64,000 nucleotides of DNA, taken from contig NZ_JBHUIO010000005.1 of NCBI RefSeq assembly GCF_042682745.1, positions 124,001 to 188,000 on the forward strand. The letters run 5' to 3'. The notes under the pieces were generated by a model. The model did no database searches and was not told where the DNA came from. It saw nothing but the letters and a program-made list of their open reading frames with translations. This document shows positions 16,979 to 25,144 of this stretch, piece after piece. Numbering within the stretch: position 1 is the first letter of the stretch; each line of letters starts with the position of its first letter. Source of the DNA: Tumebacillus_A lipolyticus (GTDB lineage Bacteria > Bacillota > Bacilli > Tumebacillales > Tumebacillaceae). A program made the translations under genes and the position numbers.

Positions 16979-17630
16979 TTGCTTTATAGTCTAAGCATTG
17001 TGCGGTCAGTTCACACTGGTCACATTTCGGTTTGCGCGCGTCGCATACCCTTCGTCCATGCCAGATCAGCCAGTGATGCGCATCTGTCCACTTCGCTTTC
17101 GGAATGCGCTTGGTCAGCTGTTTTTCGATCACCAGCGGATCTTCGCTCTTGGCGAGGCCGATCCGGTTGGCGACGCGCAGGACGTGCGTATCGACCGCCA
17201 TCGCCGGAACGCCGAACGCGTTGGAGAGCACGACGTTTGCTGTCTTCCGCCCGACGCCGGGCAGCTCGACCAGATCTTCCATCTTCGCCGGCACTTCCCC
17301 GCCATGCTTGGCGAGCAGCAGATGGCAGGTGGCGAGAATGTTTTTCGCCTTGTTCTTGTACAGCCCGATCTCTTTGATCTCCTGCTCCAACTCCGCTTGG
17401 CTCAACTGCAGAAAGGATGCTGGGTCGGGATACTGCTGAAACAGCCCGGCTGTGACCTGGTTCACCTTCTTATCTGTCGCCTGGGCGGAGAGGATCGTCG
17501 CGATCAGCAGCTCAAACGGATTGCGAAAGTTAAGCTCACAGTGGGCGTCAGGATACATCGCAGCGAGCGTGTCGAGGATTTTCGTCACGGGGACGCGAGG
17601 AAGCGTCACTTGCTCTTTTGTCTGGCTCAT
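16956..17630 (-). CDS. nth: Endonuclease III
   Basis: This DNA glycosylase/AP lyase removes oxidised pyrimidines. The helix-hairpin-helix reads VELPGVGRKTANVVLSNAFG with the catalytic Lys, and the catalytic Asp follows in AMAVDTHVLRVANR. The C-terminal 4Fe-4S cluster is complete as C-x6-C-x2-C-x5-C (CDARKPKC, QC, LTAQC). The 224 residues are typical. Its ATG overlaps the stop of the YunD-like gene (ATGA), so the two form an operon. The catalytic Lys and Asp are both seen, so it should be active. Confidence 0.96.
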   Translation of the reverse strand: MSQTKEQVTLPRVPVTKILDTLAAMYPDAHCELNFRNPFELLIATILSAQATDKKVNQVTAGLFQQYPDPASFLQLSQAELEQEIKEIGLYKNKAKNILATCHLLLAKHGGEVPAKMEDLVELPGVGRKTANVVLSNAFGVPAMAVDTHVLRVANRIGLAKSEDPLVIEKQLTKRIPKAKWTDAHHWLIWHGRRVCDARKPKCDQCELTAQCLDYKARKKTRPE

Positions 17631-19060
17631 TTTCCCCTCACCTCTTGCAACAGATACCTCGGTGCGCTGTCTTGGCGCTCGCTGCGACCAAGCTCCGAAG
17701 CGAGCAGCTCGCGCAAAAATGGCAGTTCGAAGCGGATCGCCTGTCCTTGCTTGAACTCCTCGTACACCGATGAAAAATAGAGATAGTCGACAGCTGCCAC
17801 CTCATAGTGACGCGCCGGATCGAGCGGTGCCCCATCGTGCTCCACCGCGACCACCCGCAGTCCCGCCTCCGCTTGGGCGACCTGAACGAGCAAGCCAGAC
17901 ACCTGCAGCCCGCCGACAAAGTGGCCGCGGAAGCCGTGTCCCTTGCCAACGCGTTCGATGTAAGCCTTGTCGAGACCTTTTTGCAGCAAGGACAGGATCT
18001 GCGCTCCGGTCAGCTCCACGACCACCGGGGTGTTCGGGCCTGGACAACAGGTCAGCATGTCAGCGCGGGTGACCGGCCCTGCGATCAGCCCGTGCATCAA
18101 AAGACCCCCATTGATCATCGCGATCGGAGCGCCGGTCAAGCGGCGCAATCTGTCGGTGACGACGTTTGCCAGCGGCGAGTTACCCCAAAGCGCATGTTCT
18201 AACGGTTCGGCAAGATCTGTGATCACCTCGCTCAGCGCGTCTGCCGCCTCCTCTTGCCAGCGGGCGAACAGCTCGACCAGCTCGTGATCCGGCTCTTCTG
18301 CCGGATCGCGGGGAACTGCGCCTCCCGAATAGCTCTTGCGCTCTCGCCGCTGTGCATCCCATTCGACCGACAAGTGCCCATAGTGGGACCCGTAGCTCCC
18401 CGCTTGGCAGATCAACGTGCGCCCAACCTGCTCCGGCTCGGTCAGAATGTGGTGCGAATGCCCGCCGAAGATGATGTCGATCTCCGGAAATTCGGCAGCG
18501 ATCTTCCGGTCGAGATCGAGCCCGAGATGGGACAGCAGCACGACCATGTCCACCCGCTCCCGCTCAAGCTCTGGCAACAGCCGCTTCAGCGTCGACTGCG
18601 GAAGTTCGGCAGCGATGCTGTACAGTTTGTAAAAGTCGACAAACGCTGCGGTCAGCCCGATCACGCCGATCCGAATGCCCCCTCGTTCTAACACCAGATA
18701 CGGCTCTAGCTCCGGCAGCCTCTCACCCGTCTTCAGATCGCTCAGATTGGCCACCAACAGCGGCATCTGCGCCGCTTCGACAAGCGCATGCCAGCGGTCG
18801 GCAGAGATCGTCAGCCCCTCGTTGTTGCCAAACGTCCAAGCGTCATAGCCGATCTGCTTGAGCAGCGCGGCGTTGGTGCGACCGAGCGTCCCTTCCGTCT
18901 CCATCCGCTTGCGATCCGCGTTGTCGCCGATCTCAAAGGTGAAGGCGATCTCCCCGGCGGCCAGCGCTTCCTCTCGCTTCCGCCGCAGCTGCGTGGTGAC
19001 CTGCAGGAACTCTTCAAAATGGCTGTGCACATCGTTCGTATGAAAAAAGTGGATCTTCAT
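17627..19060 (-). CDS. YunD-like 5'-nucleotidase/metallophosphoesterase
   Basis: A 477-residue cytoplasmic protein of the 5'-nucleotidase family. The N-terminal dimetal domain shows HTNDVHSHFEE, FEIGDNADRKR, FGNNEGLT (the GNNE variant of GNHE found in YunD), LLSHLGLDLD and IIFGGHSHH. The C-terminal 5'-nucleotidase domain begins near residue 300 (WGNSPLANVVTDRLR, MINGGLLMHGLIAGPVTRAD). It has no signal peptide, unlike secreted UshA-type enzymes, and matches YunD. The frame opens at 19129, but the ATG at 19060 has GGGAGTGGGAG and begins the domain. Coupled to nth. Confidence 0.88.
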   Translation of the reverse strand: MKIHFFHTNDVHSHFEEFLQVTTQLRRKREEALAAGEIAFTFEIGDNADRKRMETEGTLGRTNAALLKQIGYDAWTFGNNEGLTISADRWHALVEAAQMPLLVANLSDLKTGERLPELEPYLVLERGGIRIGVIGLTAAFVDFYKLYSIAAELPQSTLKRLLPELERERVDMVVLLSHLGLDLDRKIAAEFPEIDIIFGGHSHHILTEPEQVGRTLICQAGSYGSHYGHLSVEWDAQRRERKSYSGGAVPRDPAEEPDHELVELFARWQEEAADALSEVITDLAEPLEHALWGNSPLANVVTDRLRRLTGAPIAMINGGLLMHGLIAGPVTRADMLTCCPGPNTPVVVELTGAQILSLLQKGLDKAYIERVGKGHGFRGHFVGGLQVSGLLVQVAQAEAGLRVVAVEHDGAPLDPARHYEVAAVDYLYFSSVYEEFKQGQAIRFELPFLRELLASELGRSERQDSAPRYLLQEVRGK

Positions 19061-19107
19061 CGCTCCCACTCCCGTTTCTCCACCAATTTTCCCTATTCTA
19101 CCACAAG

Positions 19108-19132
19108 AAAAAATGCCGCGCACCCGCACGGC
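19108..19132 (-). terminator. Terminator of the 60-codon gene
   Basis: On the minus strand GCCGTGC pairs with GCGCGGC (one G-U) around GGGT and is followed by ATTTTTTC. Confidence 0.65.
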
Positions 19133-19162
19133 AATTCAGGGTTCTCGTCTATGTCTGACCGA

Positions 19163-19345
19163 TCAATCTTGCGATCCGTTGTCATGCTCGTCGAATGACA
19201 GCTGGCAGACCATCGTCGTATCGCCTCGCGCTCGCTCTTCGTCGGTCGCAGGTCGCTGAAGTTCGTCATCCTCAAGACCAGGTGCGATCGTCGGCTCATG
19301 CGCTTCGCTGTGGAGCGCTCGTTTGAAACGCGGCTGCTGCTCCAT
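19163..19345 (-). CDS. Small acidic hypothetical protein, 60 residues
   Basis: I do not recognise it. The strong RBS GAGGAGGTGAGG stands just before the ATG, and a terminator follows, so it is a real transcription unit end. The protein is hydrophilic and acidic (GLEDDELQRPATDEERARGD), probably disordered, with one Cys in TTMVCQLSFDEH. There is no signal peptide or membrane segment. It may belong to the same transcript as the Rap-like/propeptide pair 50 bp upstream. Confidence 0.6.
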   Translation of the reverse strand: MEQQPRFKRALHSEAHEPTIAPGLEDDELQRPATDEERARGDTTMVCQLSFDEHDNGSQD

Positions 19346-19395
19346 CTACCTCACCTCCTCGTAAGAGGAGTATGCCCAACCATTATCTATCTGAA

Positions 19396-19680
19396 TTATC
19401 CGACAATAGAAGGTGCCATCGGTTCTGGTGGCTCCGTCTGCGAGATCGAATGATTCCCGCTGTCCAACATTCCCATCGGCTCCGGCGGCTCGGTCTGATC
19501 CCCAAATCTCCGATCGCCTTGTACCTTTATGCCGACCTGATCGATCCAACCGGCTTGTCCAGCAAAAAAGTGTGATCCGTTCTCCCCAGCCGCTCCGTCA
19601 ACTGCTCCCCAAGACAAGAGTCCCCCACCTATCAAAAGAAGACTTGCGAGTGTCATCCCCAACCAAACTTTGATTTTCAT
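19396..19680 (-). CDS. Phr-like exported propeptide with duplicated QTEPPEPM
   Basis: The 94-residue product starts MKIKVWLGMTLASLLLIGGG, a clear signal peptide with a basic N-terminus and likely cleavage after residue 30 (AVDGAAG). The mature part carries an exact 8-residue repeat, QTEPPEPM, at about 62-69 and 81-88, and ends APSIVG. It starts 14 bp after the stop of the Rap-like TPR gene with RBS GAGGAGG, the gene order of rap-phr pairs in Bacillus. The proposed role as a secreted pheromone precursor is inferred from context, export signal and repeats; no processing site can be proved. Confidence 0.72.
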   Translation of the reverse strand: MKIKVWLGMTLASLLLIGGGLLSWGAVDGAAGENGSHFFAGQAGWIDQVGIKVQGDRRFGDQTEPPEPMGMLDSGNHSISQTEPPEPMAPSIVG

Positions 19681-19694
19681 AGGAACTTCCTCCT

Positions 19695-20792
19695 CTAACC
19701 AATAAGTTGGATTGCGTTCTGGTTGTATTGTTCTGCAAGCTCTTTGAGACCGACTCTCTCAAAATCATTGGCAATCGTGCGCAACAGAGATGCAACTTTC
19801 TGCTGAGTCTCGTCACTGCCTGCCAAAAACAACGCCCGAGAAGCGCATACTTCCAGTTCGTCGTATCGACCCAGCGCAAACAGGATCTGAGCCCAGCTTT
19901 CGAGGCAGGTCACCTCTTTTTCTTGCAGGCGGTACTGATGGCAGATCGCGATCGCTTGTGTGGTGTAATTGAGCGCCGCATACCAGTCCTTTTCGGCGAT
20001 CAGGTAGTTGGTGATCGATTGAAGCGTCGTCGCTTGTCCCTTAAAATCTTGGATGCGCTTTTTCATCTCCAGCGACATCCGCCAGGCGGCGATCGCCTCT
20101 TCGTGGCGTCCGAGATCCTGCATCAGCTCCGCATAGTTGTGCCAAGTTCGCGCGAGATGCAGATAGTCTTTGTGCTTTTCAAACCCCTGCTTGGCTCGCG
20201 TCAGATATTCATTCGCCTGATCGAAATCCTTTTGCGCTTTGAAACAGATCCCAAGCAGCATCTCCATCAAGGCGATATCATGCTCTTCACCATTCGTCTC
20301 AAACCAGCTCAGAGCACGGCATGCATAATCCACAGCAGAATCGTATCGTCCGAGGTATTCATAGACGAGCGCGATGTTTTGCCGCAAGGTGGAAAGATCG
20401 CGTCCCTCTTGATGAGCCGAGAGGAGCCATTGTTGCTCAACCGCCTGCAAGAATGTGAGCGCCTCATTGTACATCCCCACTTTGATGTACATGCGGCCCT
20501 TCATTCGCTCAGCTGTCATCACCAGCTCTTCCCACTCGCCACGATCCGCCTGTGAGACCCAATGAAACCAGGAAAGTGCCAACCAATACTGGCCTAACCG
20601 CTCAAGAAGTTTACCGATGCGAAGTGCCAAGGGATAGTCTGCATGAAGCCGGATGATCGATTCCCAGCTGGTCAATTGATCACCGGTCAGCTCTAACACA
20701 GAATTTGAATCACTGTCCACCAAAAGCTCCAGTTTCCCAACTTCTTGCGCCAACTCTTCTACAGAACCGTTTGTTACCTTAGACTTCAACAC
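19695..20792 (-). CDS. Rap-like TPR protein (RRNPP-type, no DNA-binding domain)
   Basis: About 366 residues made almost entirely of tetratricopeptide repeats: IGKLLERLGQYWLALSWFHW, LRQNIALVYEYLGRYDSAVD, LGICFKAQKDFDQANEYLTR, HNYAELMQDLGRHEEAIAAW, and more to the C-terminus. Length and all-TPR build resemble Rap phosphatases and other RRNPP peptide receptors; no HTH is seen. The long frame's TTG at 20798 lies on the RBS AAAGGGG, so the GTG at 20792, 6 nt after it, is the likelier start. The phr-like gene follows directly. The partner, for example a response regulator, is not identifiable here. Confidence 0.75.
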   Translation of the reverse strand: MLKSKVTNGSVEELAQEVGKLELLVDSDSNSVLELTGDQLTSWESIIRLHADYPLALRIGKLLERLGQYWLALSWFHWVSQADRGEWEELVMTAERMKGRMYIKVGMYNEALTFLQAVEQQWLLSAHQEGRDLSTLRQNIALVYEYLGRYDSAVDYACRALSWFETNGEEHDIALMEMLLGICFKAQKDFDQANEYLTRAKQGFEKHKDYLHLARTWHNYAELMQDLGRHEEAIAAWRMSLEMKKRIQDFKGQATTLQSITNYLIAEKDWYAALNYTTQAIAICHQYRLQEKEVTCLESWAQILFALGRYDELEVCASRALFLAGSDETQQKVASLLRTIANDFERVGLKELAEQYNQNAIQLIG

Positions 20793-20878
20793 TCTCAACC
20801 CCTTTCATTGCGCCTGTTTAATCGGCTATCGCTTCTTCTTGCCGTTTTACTTACGTTTGAGATTGTGTGTTTATCTAT

Positions 20879-20907
20879 ATCATAAGTTCCTGATTTAGCT
20901 TAATCAA
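20879..20907 (-). promoter_or_regulatory. Sigma-A promoter of the Rap-like/Phr-like operon
   Basis: On the minus strand TTGATT (20907-20902), a 17-nt spacer and TATGAT (20884-20879), about 87 bp before the start codon. The rest of 20793-21003 holds nothing further I can support. Confidence 0.6.
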
Positions 20908-21003
20908 GAGATTCGCGGAATCCTTTTAGAATACGACTAAACTTCTTACGAATCCCTTCGGTTCGACAGGATCCAACACCGCTTTTTCGGTGCTTTCGAC
21001 AAA

Positions 21004-21042
21004 GAAAAAGCGCCCTCTTTGGCAAATGCAAGAAGGCGCTTT
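21004..21042 (-). terminator. Terminator of the DUF1054 operon
   Basis: On the minus strand AAAGCGCCTTCTT and AAGAGGGCGCTTT pair with one G-U around GCATTTGCC-like loop, followed by a T-tract. Confidence 0.8.
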
Positions 21043-21050
21043 CCCCGCTC

Positions 21051-21686
21051 TTATTCGGTAGTTGAAAATGCTAATCGATAGAGTGGGAGCAAGGTGACAA
21101 ACGTCTCTTTCGCCCGATCGAGAAAAGCTTGCTCGCTCATCTGCACCGCTTCGTCACGCGGTATCTTCACCCCGATCATCACCTCACCATTTTTCTGGTT
21201 GGCCAGCCGGTGGGCGATCTTTTCAAAGTCGACCAGCTCCATCTCCGCCATCACCATGCCGCTTGGGTCCATATGATCTGGATACCACAGATAGGAGGCT
21301 GGGATCAGTTGCTTGATCTCATCGAGATGCTTGATCATCTGCTCGGCAAACAGACCTTTCATCGGCGACTCATAGATGATGCCAAATTGGATGAACGCGT
21401 GCGTCTCCCACGCGCCGATCTGAAAATGAGGGTACATCTTGTATCCGCGCTTGTTTTTGCTCCACGCGACCCAGGAATCCCGTGGCGGATTGGTTTTACG
21501 CCGCGCATGTTTGGCGACATGCGGGAACATCTCCTCGCCCGTCTGTTCGCTCAAAAAAGGGGCGAGCTCCTCGCCAAGCTCGGTCAGCTTCACCCGCAGA
21601 TGGGTGATCAGCGCCTCCATCCGCGCTTCCAGCCCTTCCACTTGAAACACATCAAAATCTTCATTGCTCCATCCGGAAAACTTCAA
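21051..21686 (-). CDS. YktB-family (DUF1054) protein
   Basis: The 211-residue protein contains the DUF1054 signatures FSGWSNEDFDVFQVEGLEAR, HVAKHARRKTNPPRDSWVAW and YKMYPHFQIG. YktB of Bacillus is its counterpart and its role is unknown. The start is a TTG (codon 1, read Met) with GAGGAG 9 nt upstream. It begins 13 bp after the stop of the D-2-hydroxyacid dehydrogenase and is likely cotranscribed. Confidence 0.9.
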   Translation of the reverse strand: MKFSGWSNEDFDVFQVEGLEARMEALITHLRVKLTELGEELAPFLSEQTGEEMFPHVAKHARRKTNPPRDSWVAWSKNKRGYKMYPHFQIGAWETHAFIQFGIIYESPMKGLFAEQMIKHLDEIKQLIPASYLWYPDHMDPSGMVMAEMELVDFEKIAHRLANQKNGEVMIGVKIPRDEAVQMSEQAFLDRAKETFVTLLPLYRLAFSTTE

Positions 21687-21699
21687 ATCGTCTCGCTCC

Positions 21700-22650
21700 T
21701 CAGTATCCTTTTTTCACGTCGATCACGTTTTGCATCTCGCCTGGCTGTCCGCGATAGACGGACAGGTTGTGCAGGAAGATCTCCTGCGCCCGCTCCATAT
21801 ATTTGGGCGAACGAGAGGAGAGGTGCGGGGTCAGCACCACATTTTCCAACTCCCAAAACGGATGGTCTTCCGGCAGCGGCTCCTGCATGAACACATCGAG
21901 CCCCGCACCGCGAATCCGCTTTTCCTGCAAGGCGGAGAGCAGCGCTCCCTCCTCGACAACCTGTCCACGCGCGATGTTGATCAACACGGCGCTCTGCTTC
22001 ATCAAGCTGATCTCGCGCTCGCCGATCATCCCCTCGGTCTCTGCGGTCAGCGGGACGATCACCACCAGATAGTCGGATCGCTTGAGCACCTCATCGAGGG
22101 CGCTGCGATCGAACACCTCATCAAACTCTGGCAGTTCCCGCACCGTAGTCGCCACGCCGAGCGTGCGCATGCCAAATGCGCGGGCCCGCTCCGCAATCTT
22201 GCTGCCGATCGCGCCTGCGCCGATCACGCCGAGCGTTTGGCCGTCCAGCTCATCGATTCGGATCGAGCGATCCCATCTGTGCTGCAGCTGGTTTTGATAC
22301 AATTCGACGAAGCGGCGAGAAAACATCAGGATCAAACCGATCGTATATTCGGACATCGGGCCGACATGAATCCCGCGCGCATTGGTGACGAGGATCTCCT
22401 GCCGCCCGATCTGATCGAACGGCATCAGTTCAAGTCCAGCAGATATGACATGAATCCATTTTAAGGAGGTACAGGACGCGATGATCTCGTCCGTCAGGTC
22501 TTCTCCGTATGTGATGATGATCTCTGCGATCGCAAGACTGCCTCGCGCTGCCTCCAGATTCGGAAAGATCCGAATCTCCAGCTCCGGTGCAGCCTCTTTC
22601 ATCTTCGCCAAATGTCTGTCGCTGACCGGACAGGTGGTGACAAGTACCAT
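21700..22650 (-). CDS. D-2-hydroxyacid dehydrogenase
   Basis: This 316-residue NAD(P)-dependent dehydrogenase of the D-isomer family should interconvert a 2-keto acid and its D-2-hydroxy acid. The Rossmann motif is LGVIGAGAIGSKIAERARAFG. Catalytic Arg lies in INIARGQVVEEGALL, Glu in RGAGLDVFMQEPLPEDH and His in VVLTPHLSSRSPKYM. The variant HLSS at the active site (rather than HIGG) places it in the YPL113C/GyaR-like side group. The substrate is not evident. Confidence 0.9.
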   Translation of the reverse strand: MVLVTTCPVSDRHLAKMKEAAPELEIRIFPNLEAARGSLAIAEIIITYGEDLTDEIIASCTSLKWIHVISAGLELMPFDQIGRQEILVTNARGIHVGPMSEYTIGLILMFSRRFVELYQNQLQHRWDRSIRIDELDGQTLGVIGAGAIGSKIAERARAFGMRTLGVATTVRELPEFDEVFDRSALDEVLKRSDYLVVIVPLTAETEGMIGEREISLMKQSAVLINIARGQVVEEGALLSALQEKRIRGAGLDVFMQEPLPEDHPFWELENVVLTPHLSSRSPKYMERAQEIFLHNLSVYRGQPGEMQNVIDVKKGY

Positions 22651-22750
22651 GCTCTCATCCCTTTCCCTTCACTCTACACTCATTATGGAAAAAGAATCGG
22701 TTGTTCGCAACCACCCCGATTGATAAGATGGAAGAAAGAGGTGATCAAGG

Positions 22751-23629
22751 ATGAAAGTGTTTCTCACGGGAGCATCCGGCTTTGTCGGGCGCGAGATCGC
22801 AAATCGATTGATCCGAGCAGGCCATGAGGTTCGCTGCCTAGTCCACAGCAACAGCCAGCTGCCAGACGGCTTGCAGGCGGTACAAGGGGACATCCTGCAA
22901 AAAGAGAGCTTGATCAGCGCGATGCGAGGGTGCGAGGCGGTCGTGCATCTGGTCGGCATCATTCGCGAATCCCCGAAACGAGGGGTGACGTTTCAAAAGA
23001 TCCATGCGGATGGCACGAAAAACATGGTCGATGCGGCGCGAGCAGTCGGGGCACAGCGCTTTTTGCAGATGAGCGCGCTCGGTGCTCGCCACGGCGCCAC
23101 CAGCCCTTATCACCAGACCAAGTGGTCGGCAGAAGAGCATGTGCGAGCGAGCGGACTCGACTGGACGATCTTCCGCCCTTCGGTGATCTATGGGCCAGGC
23201 GACGGATTTGTCTCGCTCTTGGCTGGCGTGTTGCGTCGTGCGCCCTTGTTTCCGATCTTCGGGAACGGTCGATTCCCGCTCTCTCCGGTGGCGCTGCACG
23301 ATGTTGCGGACGGATTTGTCGGTGCGCTGACAAGGTCGTCGACCAGCGGGCAAGCGTACGAGGTGGGCGGGCCGGAAGCGATCCCGTACCGCGATGTCAT
23401 CCAGACGATCGGCCGCGCGATCGGCAAGCGAAAAGTACCCACCTTCACCGCACCGATCCCGCTGGTGCGACCTGTCGTATCGCTGATGGAGCGGTTTTCT
23501 TTCTTCCCGATCACAAGTTCGATGCTGACGATGTTGGTGGAGGGGAACTCCTGCGATTCGACCCGCTATGCGAGCGAATTCGGACTGTCGCTCACCCGCT
23601 TCGCAGAGGGGATCGCCTACGTCAGATGA
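22751..23629 (+). CDS. NDUFA9-like NAD(P)-binding SDR protein
   Basis: A 292-residue atypical short-chain dehydrogenase. The nucleotide motif is MKVFLTGASGFVGREIANRL; the following VQGDILQKESLISAMRGCEAVVHLVGI is typical of the complex I NDUFA9/YfcH-like subgroup. The Tyr-x3-Lys of classical SDRs is represented by SPYHQTKWSAEEHV. No substrate is clear; members act as quinone or ubiquinone-linked or redox-sensing proteins. RBS AAAGAGGTGATCAAGG precedes the ATG. It converges with mug and overlaps it by 8 bp at the 3' end. Confidence 0.85.
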   Translation: MKVFLTGASGFVGREIANRLIRAGHEVRCLVHSNSQLPDGLQAVQGDILQKESLISAMRGCEAVVHLVGIIRESPKRGVTFQKIHADGTKNMVDAARAVGAQRFLQMSALGARHGATSPYHQTKWSAEEHVRASGLDWTIFRPSVIYGPGDGFVSLLAGVLRRAPLFPIFGNGRFPLSPVALHDVADGFVGALTRSSTSGQAYEVGGPEAIPYRDVIQTIGRAIGKRKVPTFTAPIPLVRPVVSLMERFSFFPITSSMLTMLVEGNSCDSTRYASEFGLSLTRFAEGIAYVR

Positions 23630-24140
23630 TCTGCCGCAACAGCTTATAGATCTCAAGAATCTCCTCATACTTCATGCGTACCAGACCGCTTGAGGAGGGA
23701 GCAACAAAGTCGATCACGCCGTGCACAGCCGAATCTGGTTGAACTCCCCAGGGAATGTTTCTGTGCCCGTTGTATTCCTCATAGACCCCTTTTCCCACAA
23801 AGCAGGCGACCTTCGGGCGATACTCAGCGATCAGATCGCGTAGGCGAATCCGCCCCTCCGCATACTCTTTGCGGCTGATCTCATCGGCGCGACGGGTTGG
23901 CCGCGACACGATGTTGGTGAAGCCATAGCCGATCGAGAGCAGTTCGCGATCTTCTGTCGGCTTGACCTGATAGTCGGTCAACCCGGCATCGTGGAGGAGC
24001 CGCCAAAAGCGATTGCCCCGCCCCGCGTAATTATGACCGATCTCACCGGAGGTGAGCGATGGATTGTAGCCGATAAACAGGACGCGCAACCCAAAAGCGA
24101 TCGAGTCAGGCAGAACTTGAAAACTGTGATTGTCTGTCAT
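23622..24140 (-). CDS. mug: Mismatch-specific DNA glycosylase, Mug/TDG family
   Basis: This 172-residue uracil-DNA glycosylase fold should excise U or alkylated bases from G mismatches. Motif 1 is FIGYNPSLTSGEIGHNYAGRGNRFW (catalytic Asn in GYNPS, a known variant of GINPG) and the second motif is VAPSSSGLVRMKYEE. The open frame begins at 24176, but GGGAGG lies 7 nt before the ATG at 24140, which also starts close to the domain. Function is well supported by both motifs. Confidence 0.88.
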   Translation of the reverse strand: MTDNHSFQVLPDSIAFGLRVLFIGYNPSLTSGEIGHNYAGRGNRFWRLLHDAGLTDYQVKPTEDRELLSIGYGFTNIVSRPTRRADEISRKEYAEGRIRLRDLIAEYRPKVACFVGKGVYEEYNGHRNIPWGVQPDSAVHGVIDFVAPSSSGLVRMKYEEILEIYKLLRQII

Positions 24141-24205
24141 ACATGTGCCTCCCATCTTTACACATACTAGGTTCATCTGTCAGGCCAAAGGAGGAGCATC
24201 CTGAG

Positions 24206-24541
24206 ATGAACCGTGCGGAAACCGTATTCCAAAATCCTGCATTTGACGATGAGGGCGTCGGTAAGGTCAACAACTTTACTGGAGCAGACCTGACCACCAA
24301 CACCTATTATTTTCGTCCAGGGCAAGCGCTCGACTTTCAACTGCGCCCTGTCGGCGATCAAGTGTATGTCGTGCTGTCAGGTGAGGGGCAATGCATCCTC
24401 GACAACGGTCAGCAAGAGACGATCAGCATCACCACCGGCTCGGTCGTGTATGTGCCGAGCGGTGTGAATGTGAAGATGATCAATACGGGAAGCGGTGAGT
24501 TGATCTGTACAGAAGTCTGCCATCCGAGTCACAAGCAGTGA
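24206..24541 (+). CDS. Small single-domain cupin
   Basis: The 111-residue protein is one cupin barrel: YYFRPGQALDFQLRPVGDQVYVVLSGEGQCILD for motif 1 and TGSVVYVPSGVNVKMINTGSGELICTEV for motif 2. Several usual metal-binding His positions are replaced (Asp-Gln in motif 1, Asn in motif 2), so metal binding may be weak or absent. The frame opens at 24143, but AAAGGAGG lies before the ATG at 24206. Function unknown; possibly a ligand-binding or isomerase cupin. Confidence 0.8.
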   Translation: MNRAETVFQNPAFDDEGVGKVNNFTGADLTTNTYYFRPGQALDFQLRPVGDQVYVVLSGEGQCILDNGQQETISITTGSVVYVPSGVNVKMINTGSGELICTEVCHPSHKQ

Positions 24542-24565
24542 CTCACCCTGTTTGTTATGTACAAG

Positions 24566-24608
24566 GAAAAACCCGACATTCCTTTGTCTCGGATGTCGGG
24601 TTTTTCTT
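24566..24608. terminator. Bidirectional terminator after the cupin gene
   Basis: AAAAACCCGACAT and ATGTCGGGTTTTT pair perfectly around a pyrimidine-rich loop, followed by CTTTTTTTGT. It also lies downstream of the leftward gene ending at 24647. Confidence 0.88.
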
Positions 24609-24646
24609 TTTTTGTAACATTTGATTAAAAGTTACACTGTTTTCAC

Positions 24647-25024
24647 CTAGTGACTGGCCGGCGCATTGGTCAAATACTTCGTGAGCAATTTCGGCAGATC
24701 GAGGGATAGCTTCGAATTGGCAACCACCTCATCACATCCTGCCGCTTCGGCAGCCTCACGAGCTTCAACGTTGACGTGGGGTCCGTAGGCGAGGACAGGA
24801 ACGCCCGTCTCCTTCGCTCTGGCCACCGTTTGCTGCCAATCGCCCGTCACTGCAGTCAAATCTAAGATGAGGAGCGAAGGATGAATCTCCAGCTTGTCGA
24901 CAATCTCCTCACTTGATGAGACGAGAATCACATGACCACCGAGTGCGTTCGCCACCTCACCGATGCGGACTGAGAACATTAGATTGCTGACCCAAGCCAA
25001 AACAGTTTTAACAGCTTTTTCCAT
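24647..25024 (-). CDS. Receiver-like protein of unknown function
   Basis: About 125 residues with alternating hydrophobic strands and helices: HVILVSSSEEIVDKL, SLLILDLTAVTGDW, GVPVLAYGPHVNVEAREAA, GCDEVVANSKL. The central LLILDL and late VLAYG resemble a response-regulator receiver fold, with an Asp in the phospho-acceptor position, but no output domain follows. The frame opens at 25108; the ATG at 25024 has AAAGGAG before it. I would call it a single-domain, possibly degenerate receiver. It is downstream of nothing obvious and lies between cupin and bioB. Confidence 0.6.
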   Translation of the reverse strand: MEKAVKTVLAWVSNLMFSVRIGEVANALGGHVILVSSSEEIVDKLEIHPSLLILDLTAVTGDWQQTVARAKETGVPVLAYGPHVNVEAREAAEAAGCDEVVANSKLSLDLPKLLTKYLTNAPASH

Positions 25025-25144
25025 GTACACTCTCCTTTCTCCCCGACGTTGGGAACGATCTTTAAGGTACGTATTATATAGAGTATCGAAAATTTCTGTT
25101 CCCTGCAAGTGCCGCCAGCCATTATACTTAACTACAAATTTTAT

